In this document: positions 7,297-17,543 of the stretch, piece after piece
How positions within the stretch are numbered: the first letter of the stretch is position 1
Layout: the number at the start of each line of letters is the position of its first letter
The notes under the pieces: model-generated
The model's input: the letters and a program-made list of their open reading frames with translations, nothing else
What the model was told of the DNA's origin: nothing
The model's database searches: none
Source of the DNA: Streptococcus oralis
Lineage (GTDB): Bacteria > Bacillota > Bacilli > Lactobacillales > Streptococcaceae
Direction: 5' to 3'
Assembly (NCBI RefSeq): GCF_024399415.1
Contig: NZ_CP029257.1
Location: forward strand, 1,573,501 to 1,637,500
Length of the DNA: 64,000 nt
Translations under genes and position numbers: made by a program

Positions 7297-7476
7297 TCAC
7301 CTCAAGATTCCTAATAATGTAAAGATCAGGGTAAGAAGGATGAGCAAACCGAGTAAAATGGAGAAGGTTTTACTGATTTTTTCTCCTCGGGTAGGCTTTT
7401 CTTTCTTAAGCGCTCCTTGCTTTAACTCTTCCATGCGTCCTTCGACATCCTTGTAAAATAAATCTTTTTTAGTCAT
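7297..7476 (-). CDS. asp4: Accessory Sec protein Asp4 (SecE-like)
   Basis: A short frame read directly from the sequence, 59 residues long. It starts MTKKDLFYKDVEGRMEELK, continues with a basic stretch, and ends in one hydrophobic helix (about residues 36-58: ISKTFSILLGLLILLTLIF and so on) before TGA at 7297. One C-terminal membrane helix after an amphipathic N-terminus is the SecE layout, and the position between gtfB and asp5 is that of asp4 in S. gordonii. Its start overlaps the 3' end of gtfB by 8 bases and its stop lies two bases before the asp5 ATG, so translation is probably coupled. Small size makes it easy to miss. Confidence 0.85.
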   Translation of the reverse strand: MTKKDLFYKDVEGRMEELKQGALKKEKPTRGEKISKTFSILLGLLILLTLIFTLLGILR

Positions 7477-8815
7477 GTCCTTCCCCTATTATCCTTTTCA
7501 TCCTCTCTTGGTAAGTAGCCAAGTCCACATAGTTAGCATGACGACCTTGATGTCCAAGGGCATGGCCCATCTTATCAAGACTGCTGAGAGCTTCTTGAAT
7601 CTTCGCAATCATGTCTCCAACAGCCTGCACATCAAAGAGGTGTTCTGGAGCTGTGTAAGGTCTGTTATGAACTGTCTGGTCAAAGGCTAGGATGAGCATA
7701 TTGTGCTCGAAGGCTTGACGGACAGCATCCAAAAGCTCGTTTCTGTAATTGATATCTAGATAGAGATCGGACAGCTGGTAGAGTTCTCGAATCTTTTGCG
7801 GACTGGCGTTTTGATAGAGAACGACATTGGGATAGGAAAGCAAGGTCAGCAACTTGGACGACATTTCAGTCACTGCCGCGATTCGGACGGTCACCATTGG
7901 CAAGGACTCAATCAGGGTTTCGATATGTTCGATCTGATCCGAGTTGGTAACGATCAAGGCATCTGGTCGAACGAAGTTTTCTCTTTTGAACTGATAATGA
8001 TAACCTAGATGGACAAACTTGTCATGATAGGCTGGATTGGCCAAGGCCAAGGCTTGTTCATAGGTAGCCTTATCTGGTATGAGGATCTGCTTGGCTCTCA
8101 GCCCCTCTTGCTCCAGTAGCAACTGCATATTCCCAGGAAGACAATCACCTAGCGGTTCTTGCCAGACTAAGATATCCTGTCCAGTCTTGTCTGGATAATG
8201 GTATGAGACCAAGAAAGAAGTAGCTAGAGTGTTAAAGAGAAGATGGCTAGTGTCGATTCCCAAGTCTTGCAAAAAGAAAATCGTGAATTCCACTCGATTT
8301 TTAAAATGGCGCAGGGCTTGTCCGGCCAAGGTTAGGAGGATATCACCTGTCACATAATTTTCCAGGACAATTTCCTGTCCCTTTGCATCCTGGTACTTGG
8401 TCAAGATAGCCTGTCCATCTGCACTATAAGTGGTCTTGGCAAAGCAGGCTCCGCATCGGTTATAGTGGTCTGCTTGGTAGATGCGACCGGATAGGTCCTT
8501 CCAGTCGACCTGCTTGACCAGACGGGCCTGAGGAGCATCCATATAGTGAATCACGCCCCTCTCCCGAGAATCCTCTAGGATATGCGCCGACTGGTTATTG
8601 CCCGCAATCTCCCAAAATTCAGGTACGGCTACTTGGTTGAAATAAAGAGCTTTTCCCGACTCGTAACCTAGATAGTAGGTAAAGGGAGAAAGAATCCCAT
8701 CTGGGAGAAAGCCATCTGGCTCGATCACAACTGTAACATGAGACAGACCAGCAGCTTCTAGACTTTCATGCAAATCTCGGCTTTCCTGGCCATAACGATC
8801 AAATAGTTGAATCAT
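7469..8815 (-). CDS. gtfB: Accessory Sec glycosylation chaperone GtfB
   Basis: A 448-residue protein, the usual length of GtfB (Gtf2). It is the non-catalytic partner that binds the adhesin and stabilises GtfA in the GlcNAc transferase that starts SRR-protein glycosylation in the cytoplasm. The N-terminal half (about 1-230) is the family-specific region with a Cys pair (CGACF, 121-125). The C-terminal half is a GT-B-like domain with the block DLYLDINYRNEL at 350-361. That last block and the region around it (about 290-445) resemble the C-terminal domains of both GT8 proteins of this locus. The gene overlaps gtfA upstream by 17 bases and asp4 downstream by 8, which indicates tight co-translation. 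Confidence 0.9.
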   Translation of the reverse strand: MIQLFDRYGQESRDLHESLEAAGLSHVTVVIEPDGFLPDGILSPFTYYLGYESGKALYFNQVAVPEFWEIAGNNQSAHILEDSRERGVIHYMDAPQARLVKQVDWKDLSGRIYQADHYNRCGACFAKTTYSADGQAILTKYQDAKGQEIVLENYVTGDILLTLAGQALRHFKNRVEFTIFFLQDLGIDTSHLLFNTLATSFLVSYHYPDKTGQDILVWQEPLGDCLPGNMQLLLEQEGLRAKQILIPDKATYEQALALANPAYHDKFVHLGYHYQFKRENFVRPDALIVTNSDQIEHIETLIESLPMVTVRIAAVTEMSSKLLTLLSYPNVVLYQNASPQKIRELYQLSDLYLDINYRNELLDAVRQAFEHNMLILAFDQTVHNRPYTAPEHLFDVQAVGDMIAKIQEALSSLDKMGHALGHQGRHANYVDLATYQERMKRIIGEGHD

Positions 8816-10319
8816 GCAGGACCTCCTCTATCGTTTTCTTCCACTTGTCCCTCACTTTGTCTGTTAAAAATCCTCTAGCTAGGTCATAAGATGCTGTTCG
8901 CATAGCTGGCAAATGATTTTCCTGATAGAGCTGGCAGATCTTTTCCGCAAAGGCACTTTTAATCGCCGTTTCAACATGGTCATCCGAACTTGGGATTAAG
9001 TAGCCATTTTGACCGTTCTTGATAAAGGTTTGATTCCCATAAGGAACATCAAAGCCAATCAGGGGCAAGCCTGAACCAACTGCTTCCATCAAGGTCAGAC
9101 CAAAGCCTTCGCTGGTTGAGGCTGTCAGATAGACCTCATACTGGGGATAGATCTGAGCTAGATCTGCATGCCCCTTGAGCTGGATATAGTTCTCCGCTTG
9201 GTGAGATGTGATGATTTCCCTTAAAAGGGACTCCTCACCCCCACTGCCATAAATGTCAAAGGTAAGCTCTGGAAGGACTTGATGCGCCTGGATAACCGCC
9301 TTGACGAGCCAGTCGATGTGTTTTTCCTTAGCCAGACGCGAAGCGGTAATGAGAGAAAAGGGCTTGCGTTCCCTAGCAGGCTCCGTCAGCTGATCAATGC
9401 TCCCAACTGGAATCGTGACGATTCGTGGACGATGCTGACTGTACTGGGCAAATTGACCTTCGAGAACTTCCTTCTGCCGATCCGTAGACACGATAAAGCA
9501 ATCGACCTTGTCCGCATTTGTAAACTGATACTCATAATAGTTATTCCAGAGGAGATAGTCTTCGTTGCTAGCATTTTCACTATAGTGCTCCGCGTGAACG
9601 ACAACTGCTAGATGAGCCTTTTGTGCTTCTTCAAAAACAGCCTGACCAATCCCTGTTTCCCTATCCAAGATGACAAAATCAGACTTGCTCAAGTTCAAAC
9701 GTTGCATAAAATAGCGCATAAGGGCTGGCTTTCCGTACAGAATCCGGTCCTTAAATCGATAGACCTCTTCCTGGCCTTCAGTCAGCAAGATATCGTAAGC
9801 AGTGCTGCCATCTTCATTGAAAAAGGTTCGTTGATAGAGCCTAGCCACCTGGTCTTTAGGTGCGAAATATTCTGTACAGTAACGCGTGTAGGAGAAATAA
9901 TCCTTGCGAATCAAGTTCCCCCCAAACACATACTCTGCATGCTGTACCAGATTCTTAGCCGAGTCTACCAAGTAGCAGGTCACAAACTTGTCCTCATCTG
10001 AAAAGTAGACGCGCAAGATCTTGCCATCCTGCTCCCTATGACTCTCAAGGCCACCAAAAGAGGCCAAGACCTCGTCAACTGTAACACTGGTCGGTGCTAG
10101 CTTGATATCTGTAAAATGATTGTAAAGCCAGATTACCTGATTATCCGCAAAGCCGATATTGGCCGTTAAGTGCTGGATATTGTCTGCTAAAATCAAGTCG
10201 GTAAAGATAAACTTAGATGCTAGGTCTAAGCTTCTAAAAATCCCTGCTCGGTAGACCTGGGCATACTCGACACCACTACTCGCCCAACCGATTCCTAGAT
10301 TTATATTGTAAATTGTCAT
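8799..10319 (-). CDS. gtfA: SRR-protein O-GlcNAc transferase GtfA
   Basis: A 506-residue GT4-type glycosyltransferase that puts the first N-acetylglucosamine on serine/threonine of the SRR adhesin before export, in complex with GtfB. It has a GT-B fold with the family's extra β-meander insert (about residues 60-190). The donor site includes the EX7E motif at Glu404 and Glu412 in SEGFGLTLMEAVGSG, and KPFSLITASRLAKEKHIDWL begins the C-terminal Rossmann domain. The length matches S. gordonii GtfA and S. parasanguinis Gtf1. The gene begins 12 bases after the end of secA2 and overlaps gtfB, as in other accessory Sec operons. Confidence 0.92.
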   Translation of the reverse strand: MTIYNINLGIGWASSGVEYAQVYRAGIFRSLDLASKFIFTDLILADNIQHLTANIGFADNQVIWLYNHFTDIKLAPTSVTVDEVLASFGGLESHREQDGKILRVYFSDEDKFVTCYLVDSAKNLVQHAEYVFGGNLIRKDYFSYTRYCTEYFAPKDQVARLYQRTFFNEDGSTAYDILLTEGQEEVYRFKDRILYGKPALMRYFMQRLNLSKSDFVILDRETGIGQAVFEEAQKAHLAVVVHAEHYSENASNEDYLLWNNYYEYQFTNADKVDCFIVSTDRQKEVLEGQFAQYSQHRPRIVTIPVGSIDQLTEPARERKPFSLITASRLAKEKHIDWLVKAVIQAHQVLPELTFDIYGSGGEESLLREIITSHQAENYIQLKGHADLAQIYPQYEVYLTASTSEGFGLTLMEAVGSGLPLIGFDVPYGNQTFIKNGQNGYLIPSSDDHVETAIKSAFAEKICQLYQENHLPAMRTASYDLARGFLTDKVRDKWKKTIEEVLHDSTI

Positions 10320-10331
10320 ATGATCCTCTTT

Positions 10332-12710
10332 TTATGGAAAATGGGTGAGAATCTCACCTTTGGGCGTTACTTCCACAATCCCCATGAGAAGATTGCGTAC
10401 CATATCTGTACGGATTTGTTGCTTCATGGTTTCAAATCCTGCATAGGCCTCCTGATAGTACTCCACGATAGGGTTCTTTTGAGAAGCAGACTGGCTCCCG
10501 ATTGCTAGACTGAGCTGTTGCAGGTAGTCGACTTGCTCAACCCAGTTGTCATCAATAGCCTTGAGCATGGATATTCTCAGAAAGGAGTCATAGAGCTGGT
10601 GAGGTTGGAGGACTTCTTTTTTAGCTGCGATTTCCTTGGCTATTATTTTCTCTAGTAACTCCCGAATCTGATCTGCATCAGCTAAATCCAGATCAGCCGG
10701 TAATTCTCTCATCCCAAAGCTAATATTTGTTACGATGAAGTGAAAGAGCTCTTGGGGACTGCTATAGGTTTTTTCTGAGATTTGTTTGGTATAGTCTGCC
10801 AGTATATCCTCAAGAATATGCTCCAGGTCACGACTTCCATCCAGCAAACGATCTCTTTCTTTGTAGACCATCTGACGCTGAATATTGACACTTTCCGCAT
10901 ACTCTAAGGTTTGTCTGCGTGCAGAGCGACTGGCACTATCACTAGCCTCTTGAGCTTTTCTGACGAGATTGCGGTACTTGCGAGCCTTGAGTAGGATGGG
11001 TTTGCTGATATCTTCCACTTGATAGTCTTGGTACAGGTCGTGAACCCAAGACGGTCCGAACTTTTTGATCACATCATCTTCAAGCGACACGAAAAATTGA
11101 GACATGCCTGGATCACCCTGGCGGCCAGAACGACCTCTGATTTGCAGGTCAATCCGTCGGCTCTCCATCCGCTCAGTACCAATCACAACCAAACCGCCTA
11201 ACTCTGCTACCCCCGGACCGAGTTTGATATCTGTCCCTCGACCTGCCATAGAAGTCGCAACGGTCACTGCCCCCATCTGTCCAGACTCTGCGATGATCTG
11301 GGCTTCACGCGCCGCATGATTGGCATTAAGGACATTGTGGGAAATCCCCTCTCGCAAGAGCAAGGACGAGTAAAGTTGGGACATTTCAACAGATCCGACA
11401 AAGATCAGGAGTGGATTGCCTTTGGCGTGATAGGTCTTTATAGCTTCGAGAGAAGCATACACTTTCTCAGGGAGTGTCACATAGAGATTGTCCGAATGGT
11501 CCATTCGCCTAAGTGGGCGATTGGTTGGGATGCGAATGACAGACATATTGTAGGTTTCGAAAAATTCTTTTTCTGCCACCTTTCCCGTTCCTGTCATACC
11601 AGAGATTTTACGAAACATCTTAAAGAGACTCTGGTAGGTGATTGAAGCCATGGCTCTGGTTTCAGGAGAGAGCTTCACATGTTCCTTGGCTTCGATGGCT
11701 TGATGGAGACCACCTTGAAGTTTGGTCATTTCCATCAGGCGACCTGTTCCCTTGTCTAACAAGACCATTTCTTGCCCTCGAACCAGGTAGTCCTTGTCCT
11801 TAGTAAAGAGCGTATGGGCTCTGAGAGCATAGACCAGATGCCGAACATAACTAGCATACTCTTCCTTGTAGAGATGGTCGATTGCTAGGAATCCCTCAAC
11901 CGTCTGAGCCCCCTTTCGGGTCAACCAAACTTGGTCTTTTTCTTCCTTGTAGATGTAGTCTTCTCCCTCAACCAAGGTCGTCACTAGGGTATCAATCATC
12001 CCATAATAGTTAGACTGGACACGGGGAGAACCTGCGATAATCAAGGGAGTTTGGGCACTATCGAGTAGAATGTCATCGATCTCATCAATGATGACATAGT
12101 TAAAGGGAGGCAGGAATTTCCCCTCACGAGTGGATGCAAGATTGTCATTGAGATAGTCAAAGCCCAGGACACTATTGGTCGTGTAGACGATATCTGAAGT
12201 GTAGATCTTTCTTTTCTCTTCCGCAGCCAAGTCCTCTTTTGGATCCTCTGAAAAAGGCAGACCGACAGTTAGACCTAAAAATTGGTAGACTGGGCCCATT
12301 TCACCTGCGTCCCGTTTAGCCAGATAGTCATTGGTCGTGACCAGCATGCTACCTTTTCCCGTTAGGGCATTGAGATAGAGAGGCATAGTTGCAGTCAAGG
12401 TCTTGCCTTCACCCGTATTCATCTCAGCCACATTTCCTTGGTGGATCACAATGGCACCCATGACTTGCACATCATATGGAAAGAGACCCAAGACACGTTT
12501 ATCTGCCTCACGAACAAGGGCATAGGCTTCTACCAATAGCTCATCCAAGGTTTCTCCCTGGGCAAGACGCTGGCGAAACTCCTCTGTCTTGGCAGCCATT
12601 TCCTCATCACGGAGAGCTGCCATCTCTTCTTTGAGGGCGTTGATTTGGCTTAGAAGCCTCTTGACCTTTCTCAGTTGTCTTTCCTGATACAAATGATTAA
12701 ACACCAGCAT
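10332..12710 (-). CDS. secA2: Accessory Sec ATPase SecA2
   Basis: The motor that drives the glycosylated adhesin through SecY2. The chosen start gives 792 residues, close to the usual size of SecA2 in this system. Walker A is NTGEGKT and Walker B is [11 protein letters not shown]; the helicase block [11 protein letters not shown] and [11 protein letters not shown] are clear. The C-terminal cysteine-rich zinc domain of housekeeping SecA is absent, as is normal for SecA2. The ATG at 12710 follows GAGGGG closely, and a GTG two codons later has better spacing. A further upstream ATG (12758) would only add residues lying inside asp3. The start overlaps the asp3 stop by 14 bases. Confidence 0.92.
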   Translation of the reverse strand: MLVFNHLYQERQLRKVKRLLSQINALKEEMAALRDEEMAAKTEEFRQRLAQGETLDELLVEAYALVREADKRVLGLFPYDVQVMGAIVIHQGNVAEMNTGEGKTLTATMPLYLNALTGKGSMLVTTNDYLAKRDAGEMGPVYQFLGLTVGLPFSEDPKEDLAAEEKRKIYTSDIVYTTNSVLGFDYLNDNLASTREGKFLPPFNYVIIDEIDDILLDSAQTPLIIAGSPRVQSNYYGMIDTLVTTLVEGEDYIYKEEKDQVWLTRKGAQTVEGFLAIDHLYKEEYASYVRHLVYALRAHTLFTKDKDYLVRGQEMVLLDKGTGRLMEMTKLQGGLHQAIEAKEHVKLSPETRAMASITYQSLFKMFRKISGMTGTGKVAEKEFFETYNMSVIRIPTNRPLRRMDHSDNLYVTLPEKVYASLEAIKTYHAKGNPLLIFVGSVEMSQLYSSLLLREGISHNVLNANHAAREAQIIAESGQMGAVTVATSMAGRGTDIKLGPGVAELGGLVVIGTERMESRRIDLQIRGRSGRQGDPGMSQFFVSLEDDVIKKFGPSWVHDLYQDYQVEDISKPILLKARKYRNLVRKAQEASDSASRSARRQTLEYAESVNIQRQMVYKERDRLLDGSRDLEHILEDILADYTKQISEKTYSSPQELFHFIVTNISFGMRELPADLDLADADQIRELLEKIIAKEIAAKKEVLQPHQLYDSFLRISMLKAIDDNWVEQVDYLQQLSLAIGSQSASQKNPIVEYYQEAYAGFETMKQQIRTDMVRNLLMGIVEVTPKGEILTHFP

Positions 12711-13137
12711 CCCCCTCAATAGAAAACGAAACAAAGTCCAGAGCCTCAAAACCTGCACTAATCAAGGAAAGTCGATAGGTGTAGGCCGTTTCAGGATAGG
12801 TGAAGCTAAAGGAAAATTGTCTTTCAATCTTCTCCTCGATAATTTCCTCATAACGGTTTAAAAAGGTCAGTTTGAGATAGAGGCCATTGGCCGGTTGAAC
12901 CTGCATCTTCATAGATAGACGGTAGGTATGATTTTTCTTAAGAAGAGGGAGGCTGGGTTGGCTTCTGGTAGCCTGGTAGTTGACACTAGAAAACCAGGTT
13001 TTCAGAGTCTCACCTGAAGCCAGTAAAGGGTTTTTCAGGGTAACGTGACCATCTGCATGATAGGTGATCTGGCTACCATAAAGATAAGTGGCTCCCATCT
13101 CACCCCACCTAATATCCTCTCTCTTGATGATAATCAT
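12697..13137 (-). CDS. asp3: Accessory Sec protein Asp3
   Basis: A 146-residue protein of the Asp3 family, β-sandwich (carbohydrate-binding-module-like) in composition. It starts with [16 protein letters not shown] and has a [19 protein letters not shown] strand pair around residues 86-105. Asp1-Asp2-Asp3 form a complex that binds the SRR adhesin, modifies its glycans and passes it to SecA2. Its stop overlaps the start of secA2 and its start overlaps the end of asp2 by 4 bases (ATGA), as expected for a stoichiometric complex. Identification rests on sequence pattern and a fully conserved gene order. Confidence 0.88.
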   Translation of the reverse strand: MIIIKREDIRWGEMGATYLYGSQITYHADGHVTLKNPLLASGETLKTWFSSVNYQATRSQPSLPLLKKNHTYRLSMKMQVQPANGLYLKLTFLNRYEEIIEEKIERQFSFSFTYPETAYTYRLSLISAGFEALDFVSFSIEGDAGV

Positions 13138-14663
13138 GTCTCACCTCTTCCGTATTCTTCTAGTATCATCTTGTAAAAATGAATAAACCAGGAAACGTTT
13201 GTACCTGTGTCATCATTGTGTCGACCTGCGGTTCCTTTGGACAAAATCTTGGCTCCTGTCTGGCAAAGAGTCTCCACTAGCTGGTCATAGGCACCACTAT
13301 CCATATCCTCGTCCTTCATGTAAGAAAGGCCAAAGGTCGTCTGGGAAAAATCAGCTTGTTTAAATCGGGTCCAAAAACGTTGGTCCAAGTCCTTCATGTC
13401 TTTCTGGCTCACTCCTCCTGTCTGAAGGTGCAAGACATCAAAGCTAGTTGGAAAGACTCCTGGCGCCTCTAGTCGGCCCCGCTGTGCGATGGTTCCTAGA
13501 TTGGTCAAGGGTTTTCCGACTACGACACCCTTGGGTTCAAAGTGGGATCCATAGTAGAGGGCAGGGAAGGTTCCCATTGACAGGCCAGATAGGATCAAGT
13601 CACTTCTATCCAAGCCTAGATAGTCTAGATAGTGTTGGATGGTTGCTTGAATTTTATCTTCTAATTCCTCAGTTCCTAGGTAAAAGGCTCCTCCTTCTAA
13701 TCGAGGGTCCGAAAAGAGGAGAAAGGGGCATCTGAGATTCTTCATCATCCAGTAACCCTCAAAACCTTCCGCCGGACGGTAACCTGAGAAATAGACTGCT
13801 AGAGGAGGCTTGAAATCCCCCGGGTGAAAGAAATAGTTGATTTCCTCGCGTTTTTTGTCATGTAGGATATTGCCTCCGAGAACAAACTTTCCAAACTGTT
13901 TCCGGCTCCAGCGTTGGTGGAGATTGCCGATCTTGACCTTTCCCTGACCACGCGCTTCAAGAGAAATGCTCAGATAAGCATCATAGTCTTGCTCCACTAT
14001 GATTGCTGAGGCAAAGTCTGCTTCCTCAAGGAGAATATCCTGTTTTATCTCTGAGATGGATCCTGCTGGGATCTTTCGCAAACGCAAGCGCAATTCCACT
14101 GGTCCACTCTTTTCATATTCGAGCCAGAGTTCGATTGGCGAGTGGGCTTGGACGGTCTGATTATAGGCCCAAGAGGCTAGCTGGGTATAGGTTTTCCCAA
14201 AATCACCTTCTAATTCCAGATGCTCAAATCCTTGATAGGAGACAGAGCCTTGGAAACTCGGGTGAATCCGTATCGTAACTGGACTCAGCTTGTCTCCATA
14301 ACCACCTTCAAAGAGGGAGGTGGAGAGGTCTCGAACAAAGCCCTGTCGGTCTGACAGGTCCATCGCTTGCATGCAGTGCTGTTTGATGAGGTTCTGAATG
14401 TTTTTATCCTGACTTGCAAACTGTTCGGGATAGAAAACCGTATAGGGTTCCAAGCTAGATGCAAAAGGCAACAAATCTACTAAATAAGCTCCATCCGTGA
14501 GAATGACAGCATGAAAGTGCTCTAGGTCATTCTCATCCATGATTTTCTGGATAGCAGACGGTTTGTTGGGAGGAACATGATACCAGTCTAGTTGAGCTGG
14601 TAGGGCAAGCGTATCTCGCCAATCCTCTGGACCGATTTGCAAGATCTTATACTTCTTTTCCAT
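13134..14663 (-). CDS. asp2: Accessory Sec protein Asp2, SRR glycan O-acetyltransferase
   Basis: A 509-residue protein with an α/β-hydrolase-like C-terminal part. The nucleophile elbow GLSMG puts the serine at 362. Glu452 (KDED) and His482 (GRHND) fall at the positions I recall for the catalytic triad of S. gordonii Asp2 (Ser, Glu, His), which acetylates GlcNAc on the adhesin during export. The middle region (about 130-260) is β-rich and probably holds the accessory carbohydrate-binding-like domains. The start overlaps asp1 by 17 bases and the end overlaps asp3 by 4. All catalytic residues look intact, so acetylation should be active. Confidence 0.9.
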   Translation of the reverse strand: MEKKYKILQIGPEDWRDTLALPAQLDWYHVPPNKPSAIQKIMDENDLEHFHAVILTDGAYLVDLLPFASSLEPYTVFYPEQFASQDKNIQNLIKQHCMQAMDLSDRQGFVRDLSTSLFEGGYGDKLSPVTIRIHPSFQGSVSYQGFEHLELEGDFGKTYTQLASWAYNQTVQAHSPIELWLEYEKSGPVELRLRLRKIPAGSISEIKQDILLEEADFASAIIVEQDYDAYLSISLEARGQGKVKIGNLHQRWSRKQFGKFVLGGNILHDKKREEINYFFHPGDFKPPLAVYFSGYRPAEGFEGYWMMKNLRCPFLLFSDPRLEGGAFYLGTEELEDKIQATIQHYLDYLGLDRSDLILSGLSMGTFPALYYGSHFEPKGVVVGKPLTNLGTIAQRGRLEAPGVFPTSFDVLHLQTGGVSQKDMKDLDQRFWTRFKQADFSQTTFGLSYMKDEDMDSGAYDQLVETLCQTGAKILSKGTAGRHNDDTGTNVSWFIHFYKMILEEYGRGET

Positions 14664-16230
14664 GAGTCACCTCCTCCAACCACTTTTCTAGCTTGATTAG
14701 GAATTGCTCGCCAGTGTGTTCCTTTATCTTTTCAATGGAATGGATTAAAGCATCATTCCACACCTGCAGGCTATCGAGATAGTAATGGGCAGCTTGCGCA
14801 AAATCCGCAATATTTTCCAACAGATAGCCATTCTTCTGATGGCTGACATACTCTGTTTTGACCCTATTGATTTGAGGGATACCAGCACTAATCCCCGCAA
14901 TTTGGGTATAGAGGAGAGGCTGGCTGTTCAGATCGACAATCAAACGAACAAATTCCAGCTGCTTGATTAACTCCGATTCATCCTTCATATTGACAAACGA
15001 ATAACGCATAGCCTGATGGCGATTGTCCTCAAGCGGATTTTCAGCTCCTTGGTAATCAACTTCCTTCTCCAATTCCTGATCTTGAAACCTCTCTGCGACC
15101 ATCTTAGCAACTCGTGTTTCCAGCTGTTTCATTTCTTCTTGACTAGCAGCAAAGGCTCCAAAAACCAGCTCCGTATCCTTGTTTTCAGAAAGGAAATGCA
15201 AGACCTGATAGAGAGCTTGGTCCTCTATCCCCTGCTCAAAGTCCAGTTGATAGTAGAGGATTGACTCCTTCCGAGTCTGACTCTTTCCCAGCTCCAAGCG
15301 GGTATCAAAAGGCGATAAATGTCGGAACTTCTCGGCTTGTTCTGGAAAGCCAGATTGAGCCAAGCGCAAGGTGTCCTCCCTGTCAACCAGAACTAGGTCC
15401 ACCTTAGGCAACAAATCCGCCAACTGAGGTAATTGCTCTTGAGGATTTCGTCCGATAAAAAGACTGAGAACCTTGGTACTTTGACGGGGCAATCGTTCTA
15501 AAAGGAAAGTATTATGCTGGTCACACGCAGGCAGAAAATAGGTCGCTCCTTCCTCAGGGAGTTGGGCTATTTTCTTCTCAAAAAACTCCGCCATCAAATC
15601 TCCCATATCTCGGTAAGACTCTTTTTGGAAACGAAAAGCAAAGATAGGATTGACCTCGATACGCCCCCCATCTTGCAAGTACTCTCTAAACTGCCACAGT
15701 CCCTTGGGATTGAGGTAGTCTTGGTAGAGAGCCTGGCCCTCTTCGTAGTAAATCACACTGGAAACCAGCCCCCGATCATCCATTAGGTAATTGGCAGACA
15801 AAAGCCCATCTTCCTTGAAATACTGAATCGTACTGATAAAACCTTCTATCCCATGCTCTACCTGGGCATAGGGCTTGCCATCCTTCAGCACCAGAATAGT
15901 AAAGGGACTGTAAACAAAGTCGCAATCCTCATCCCACTCAATATCTCTGAGCTGCAAGACCTGTGGTCGAATCTCATGAAAATCCTGCAATTCATCAAAT
16001 AAGGAATAAACCGGTGCTTCTAAAATACCTTGGCGATGGAGAAAATAGCGCAAATGAGGCTGATAGGACAAAAGGAGGACCTGTGCAGGAATCCCTTGGC
16101 GTTGCATCAGGCGAATCTGATTGAAGGTGTCATCAAATTCTAGCTTAAAATGAGAAAAATACCAAGGTGTCAAATCGGCATGCCAGGGACGCTCCTTGCC
16201 ATACCAAGCTGGGATAAAGTAATACATCAA
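14647..16230 (-). CDS. asp1: Accessory Sec protein Asp1
   Basis: A 527-residue protein that begins MYYFIPAWYG, the typical Asp1 start. Asp1 has a GT-B glycosyltransferase-like fold without proven transferase activity, and it scaffolds Asp2 and Asp3 around the SRR substrate. The C-terminal domain includes LYTQIAGISAGIPQINRV and EYVSHQKNGYLL, the degenerate donor-site region of the family. The gene starts 6 bases after secY2 ends. Length and order match other accessory Sec loci. Confidence 0.9.
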   Translation of the reverse strand: MMYYFIPAWYGKERPWHADLTPWYFSHFKLEFDDTFNQIRLMQRQGIPAQVLLLSYQPHLRYFLHRQGILEAPVYSLFDELQDFHEIRPQVLQLRDIEWDEDCDFVYSPFTILVLKDGKPYAQVEHGIEGFISTIQYFKEDGLLSANYLMDDRGLVSSVIYYEEGQALYQDYLNPKGLWQFREYLQDGGRIEVNPIFAFRFQKESYRDMGDLMAEFFEKKIAQLPEEGATYFLPACDQHNTFLLERLPRQSTKVLSLFIGRNPQEQLPQLADLLPKVDLVLVDREDTLRLAQSGFPEQAEKFRHLSPFDTRLELGKSQTRKESILYYQLDFEQGIEDQALYQVLHFLSENKDTELVFGAFAASQEEMKQLETRVAKMVAERFQDQELEKEVDYQGAENPLEDNRHQAMRYSFVNMKDESELIKQLEFVRLIVDLNSQPLLYTQIAGISAGIPQINRVKTEYVSHQKNGYLLENIADFAQAAHYYLDSLQVWNDALIHSIEKIKEHTGEQFLIKLEKWLEEVTHGKEV

Positions 16231-16236
16231 AACCTC

Positions 16237-17454
16237 CTAGAATAGTGGCCGATACCTTTCATTTAGTCGGAGCGCTTGCAGTTCGTCGTGAATCGTAAAG
16301 AGCATGCCGCTCAAAATTAAAAAGAGTCCGGGAATCATGCTGACTTTTAACAAACTCTCATCCTTCAAGACAAACAAGATCGGAAGTCCAGCCAAGGTAA
16401 CGTTAAAGACTGCACCTATCAGAGCAAATCGTAGAACCAAGCGATTTATAAAGCGACTAGTATCCTCACCGGGATAGACTCCGTAGATGTAATCTCCTGA
16501 TTCCTTCATCCGATCTGCGATCTGTTGACCACTCACATTGACAAAGGCAAAGGCAATGCTAAAGACAAAGAGGATAAGGATATAAGCGTAAATCCACAAG
16601 GGTTTCCCCATCGCATACTGCTCCAGTAGGGCAGGGTAGAGCGGATTGCCCTTATCCAGATGGTGAAGCAAGAGCAAGAGATAAGAAGGCAAGCCCATGA
16701 GACTCATCACATACATATAAGGCATGCCACCAGCAGGATTGAGCATGATTTCCAGATAGGAATAGCGTTTAAAGCGAGAATGAAGGCCTATTTTATTGAT
16801 AGGGATGCGGTATCGCGCTCGGTAAAAGAGAACGACTAGATAGGTAAAGAGGACACCAAGCACTACCAATAGGAAAAGCAGCCAAGGAGAGATCTTATGA
16901 ACTTGGACCGATTGGAGGATGTCCTGAGGGAGTGAAGCCACCATACTTGCCAATAAAATGACGACAGGGCCTCCAACTCCGATAGACGCATTGATGTCCG
17001 ACAGCCAAACTAAGAAGAAGGTCCCCGCAACCAAAAGGCTGGTATTGAGGAGAAAGACCAAGAAGGGATTGTAGGGAGCTTGGACAGGGAGGTTTGTCGT
17101 CAAGGCCAAGGCCTGAATCAAGGCAATCCCTAGCGTCAAGTACATTTTTCGCCTATCCTGGACTTCTGAAGAAACTGAATTTAAGCCCAGCTTCTTCGAA
17201 AAGGAAAACATCTGCCACAAGATCATAGCTGACATCCAGGGGGAAAGTCCGATTGAAAAGAGAGAGAGGCTACGAAGATTTCCACCAGTCAGGGCTACTG
17301 AAAAGTCCAGATAGACTGCGCCTCCTCCGAGAAAATCCCGACTATTGAGGTTAACAAAAGGAAGAGCGATACGACTCCCGAGCACATAAATAAAGAGCAA
17401 AAACAGGGTGTGCATCCCTTTTTTTACTGCTATCGATGAACGAAATTTTTTCAC
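16237..17454 (-). CDS. secY2: Accessory Sec channel SecY2
   Basis: A 405-residue SecY-family channel with ten hydrophobic segments. The first segments are [17 protein letters not shown] (with the SecY-type R) and [14 protein letters not shown] (plug/helix 2), and a [22 protein letters not shown] block precedes the last helices. It is shorter than housekeeping SecY (about 430-440 residues), as SecY2 proteins are. It forms the dedicated membrane pore for the SRR adhesin with SecA2 and Asp4/5. It starts about 90 bases after the GT8 gene and ends 6 bases before asp1. Confidence 0.92.
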   Translation of the reverse strand: MKKFRSSIAVKKGMHTLFLLFIYVLGSRIALPFVNLNSRDFLGGGAVYLDFSVALTGGNLRSLSLFSIGLSPWMSAMILWQMFSFSKKLGLNSVSSEVQDRRKMYLTLGIALIQALALTTNLPVQAPYNPFLVFLLNTSLLVAGTFFLVWLSDINASIGVGGPVVILLASMVASLPQDILQSVQVHKISPWLLFLLVVLGVLFTYLVVLFYRARYRIPINKIGLHSRFKRYSYLEIMLNPAGGMPYMYVMSLMGLPSYLLLLLHHLDKGNPLYPALLEQYAMGKPLWIYAYILILFVFSIAFAFVNVSGQQIADRMKESGDYIYGVYPGEDTSRFINRLVLRFALIGAVFNVTLAGLPILFVLKDESLLKVSMIPGLFLILSGMLFTIHDELQALRLNERYRPLF

Positions 17455-17543
17455 TAGCTCCTCCTTTTCATTTTCATCCTTCCATCATCCTATCAGACGT
17501 GAATAGTCCAGCCCATTTTTCTTGGAATTTTCAAATCCTCATC

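Noticed and set aside
12711-12758. Earlier ATG for secA2
   Set aside because: It adds residues lying within asp3 and unlike SecA2 N-termini; the ATG or GTG after GAGGGG is better placed.
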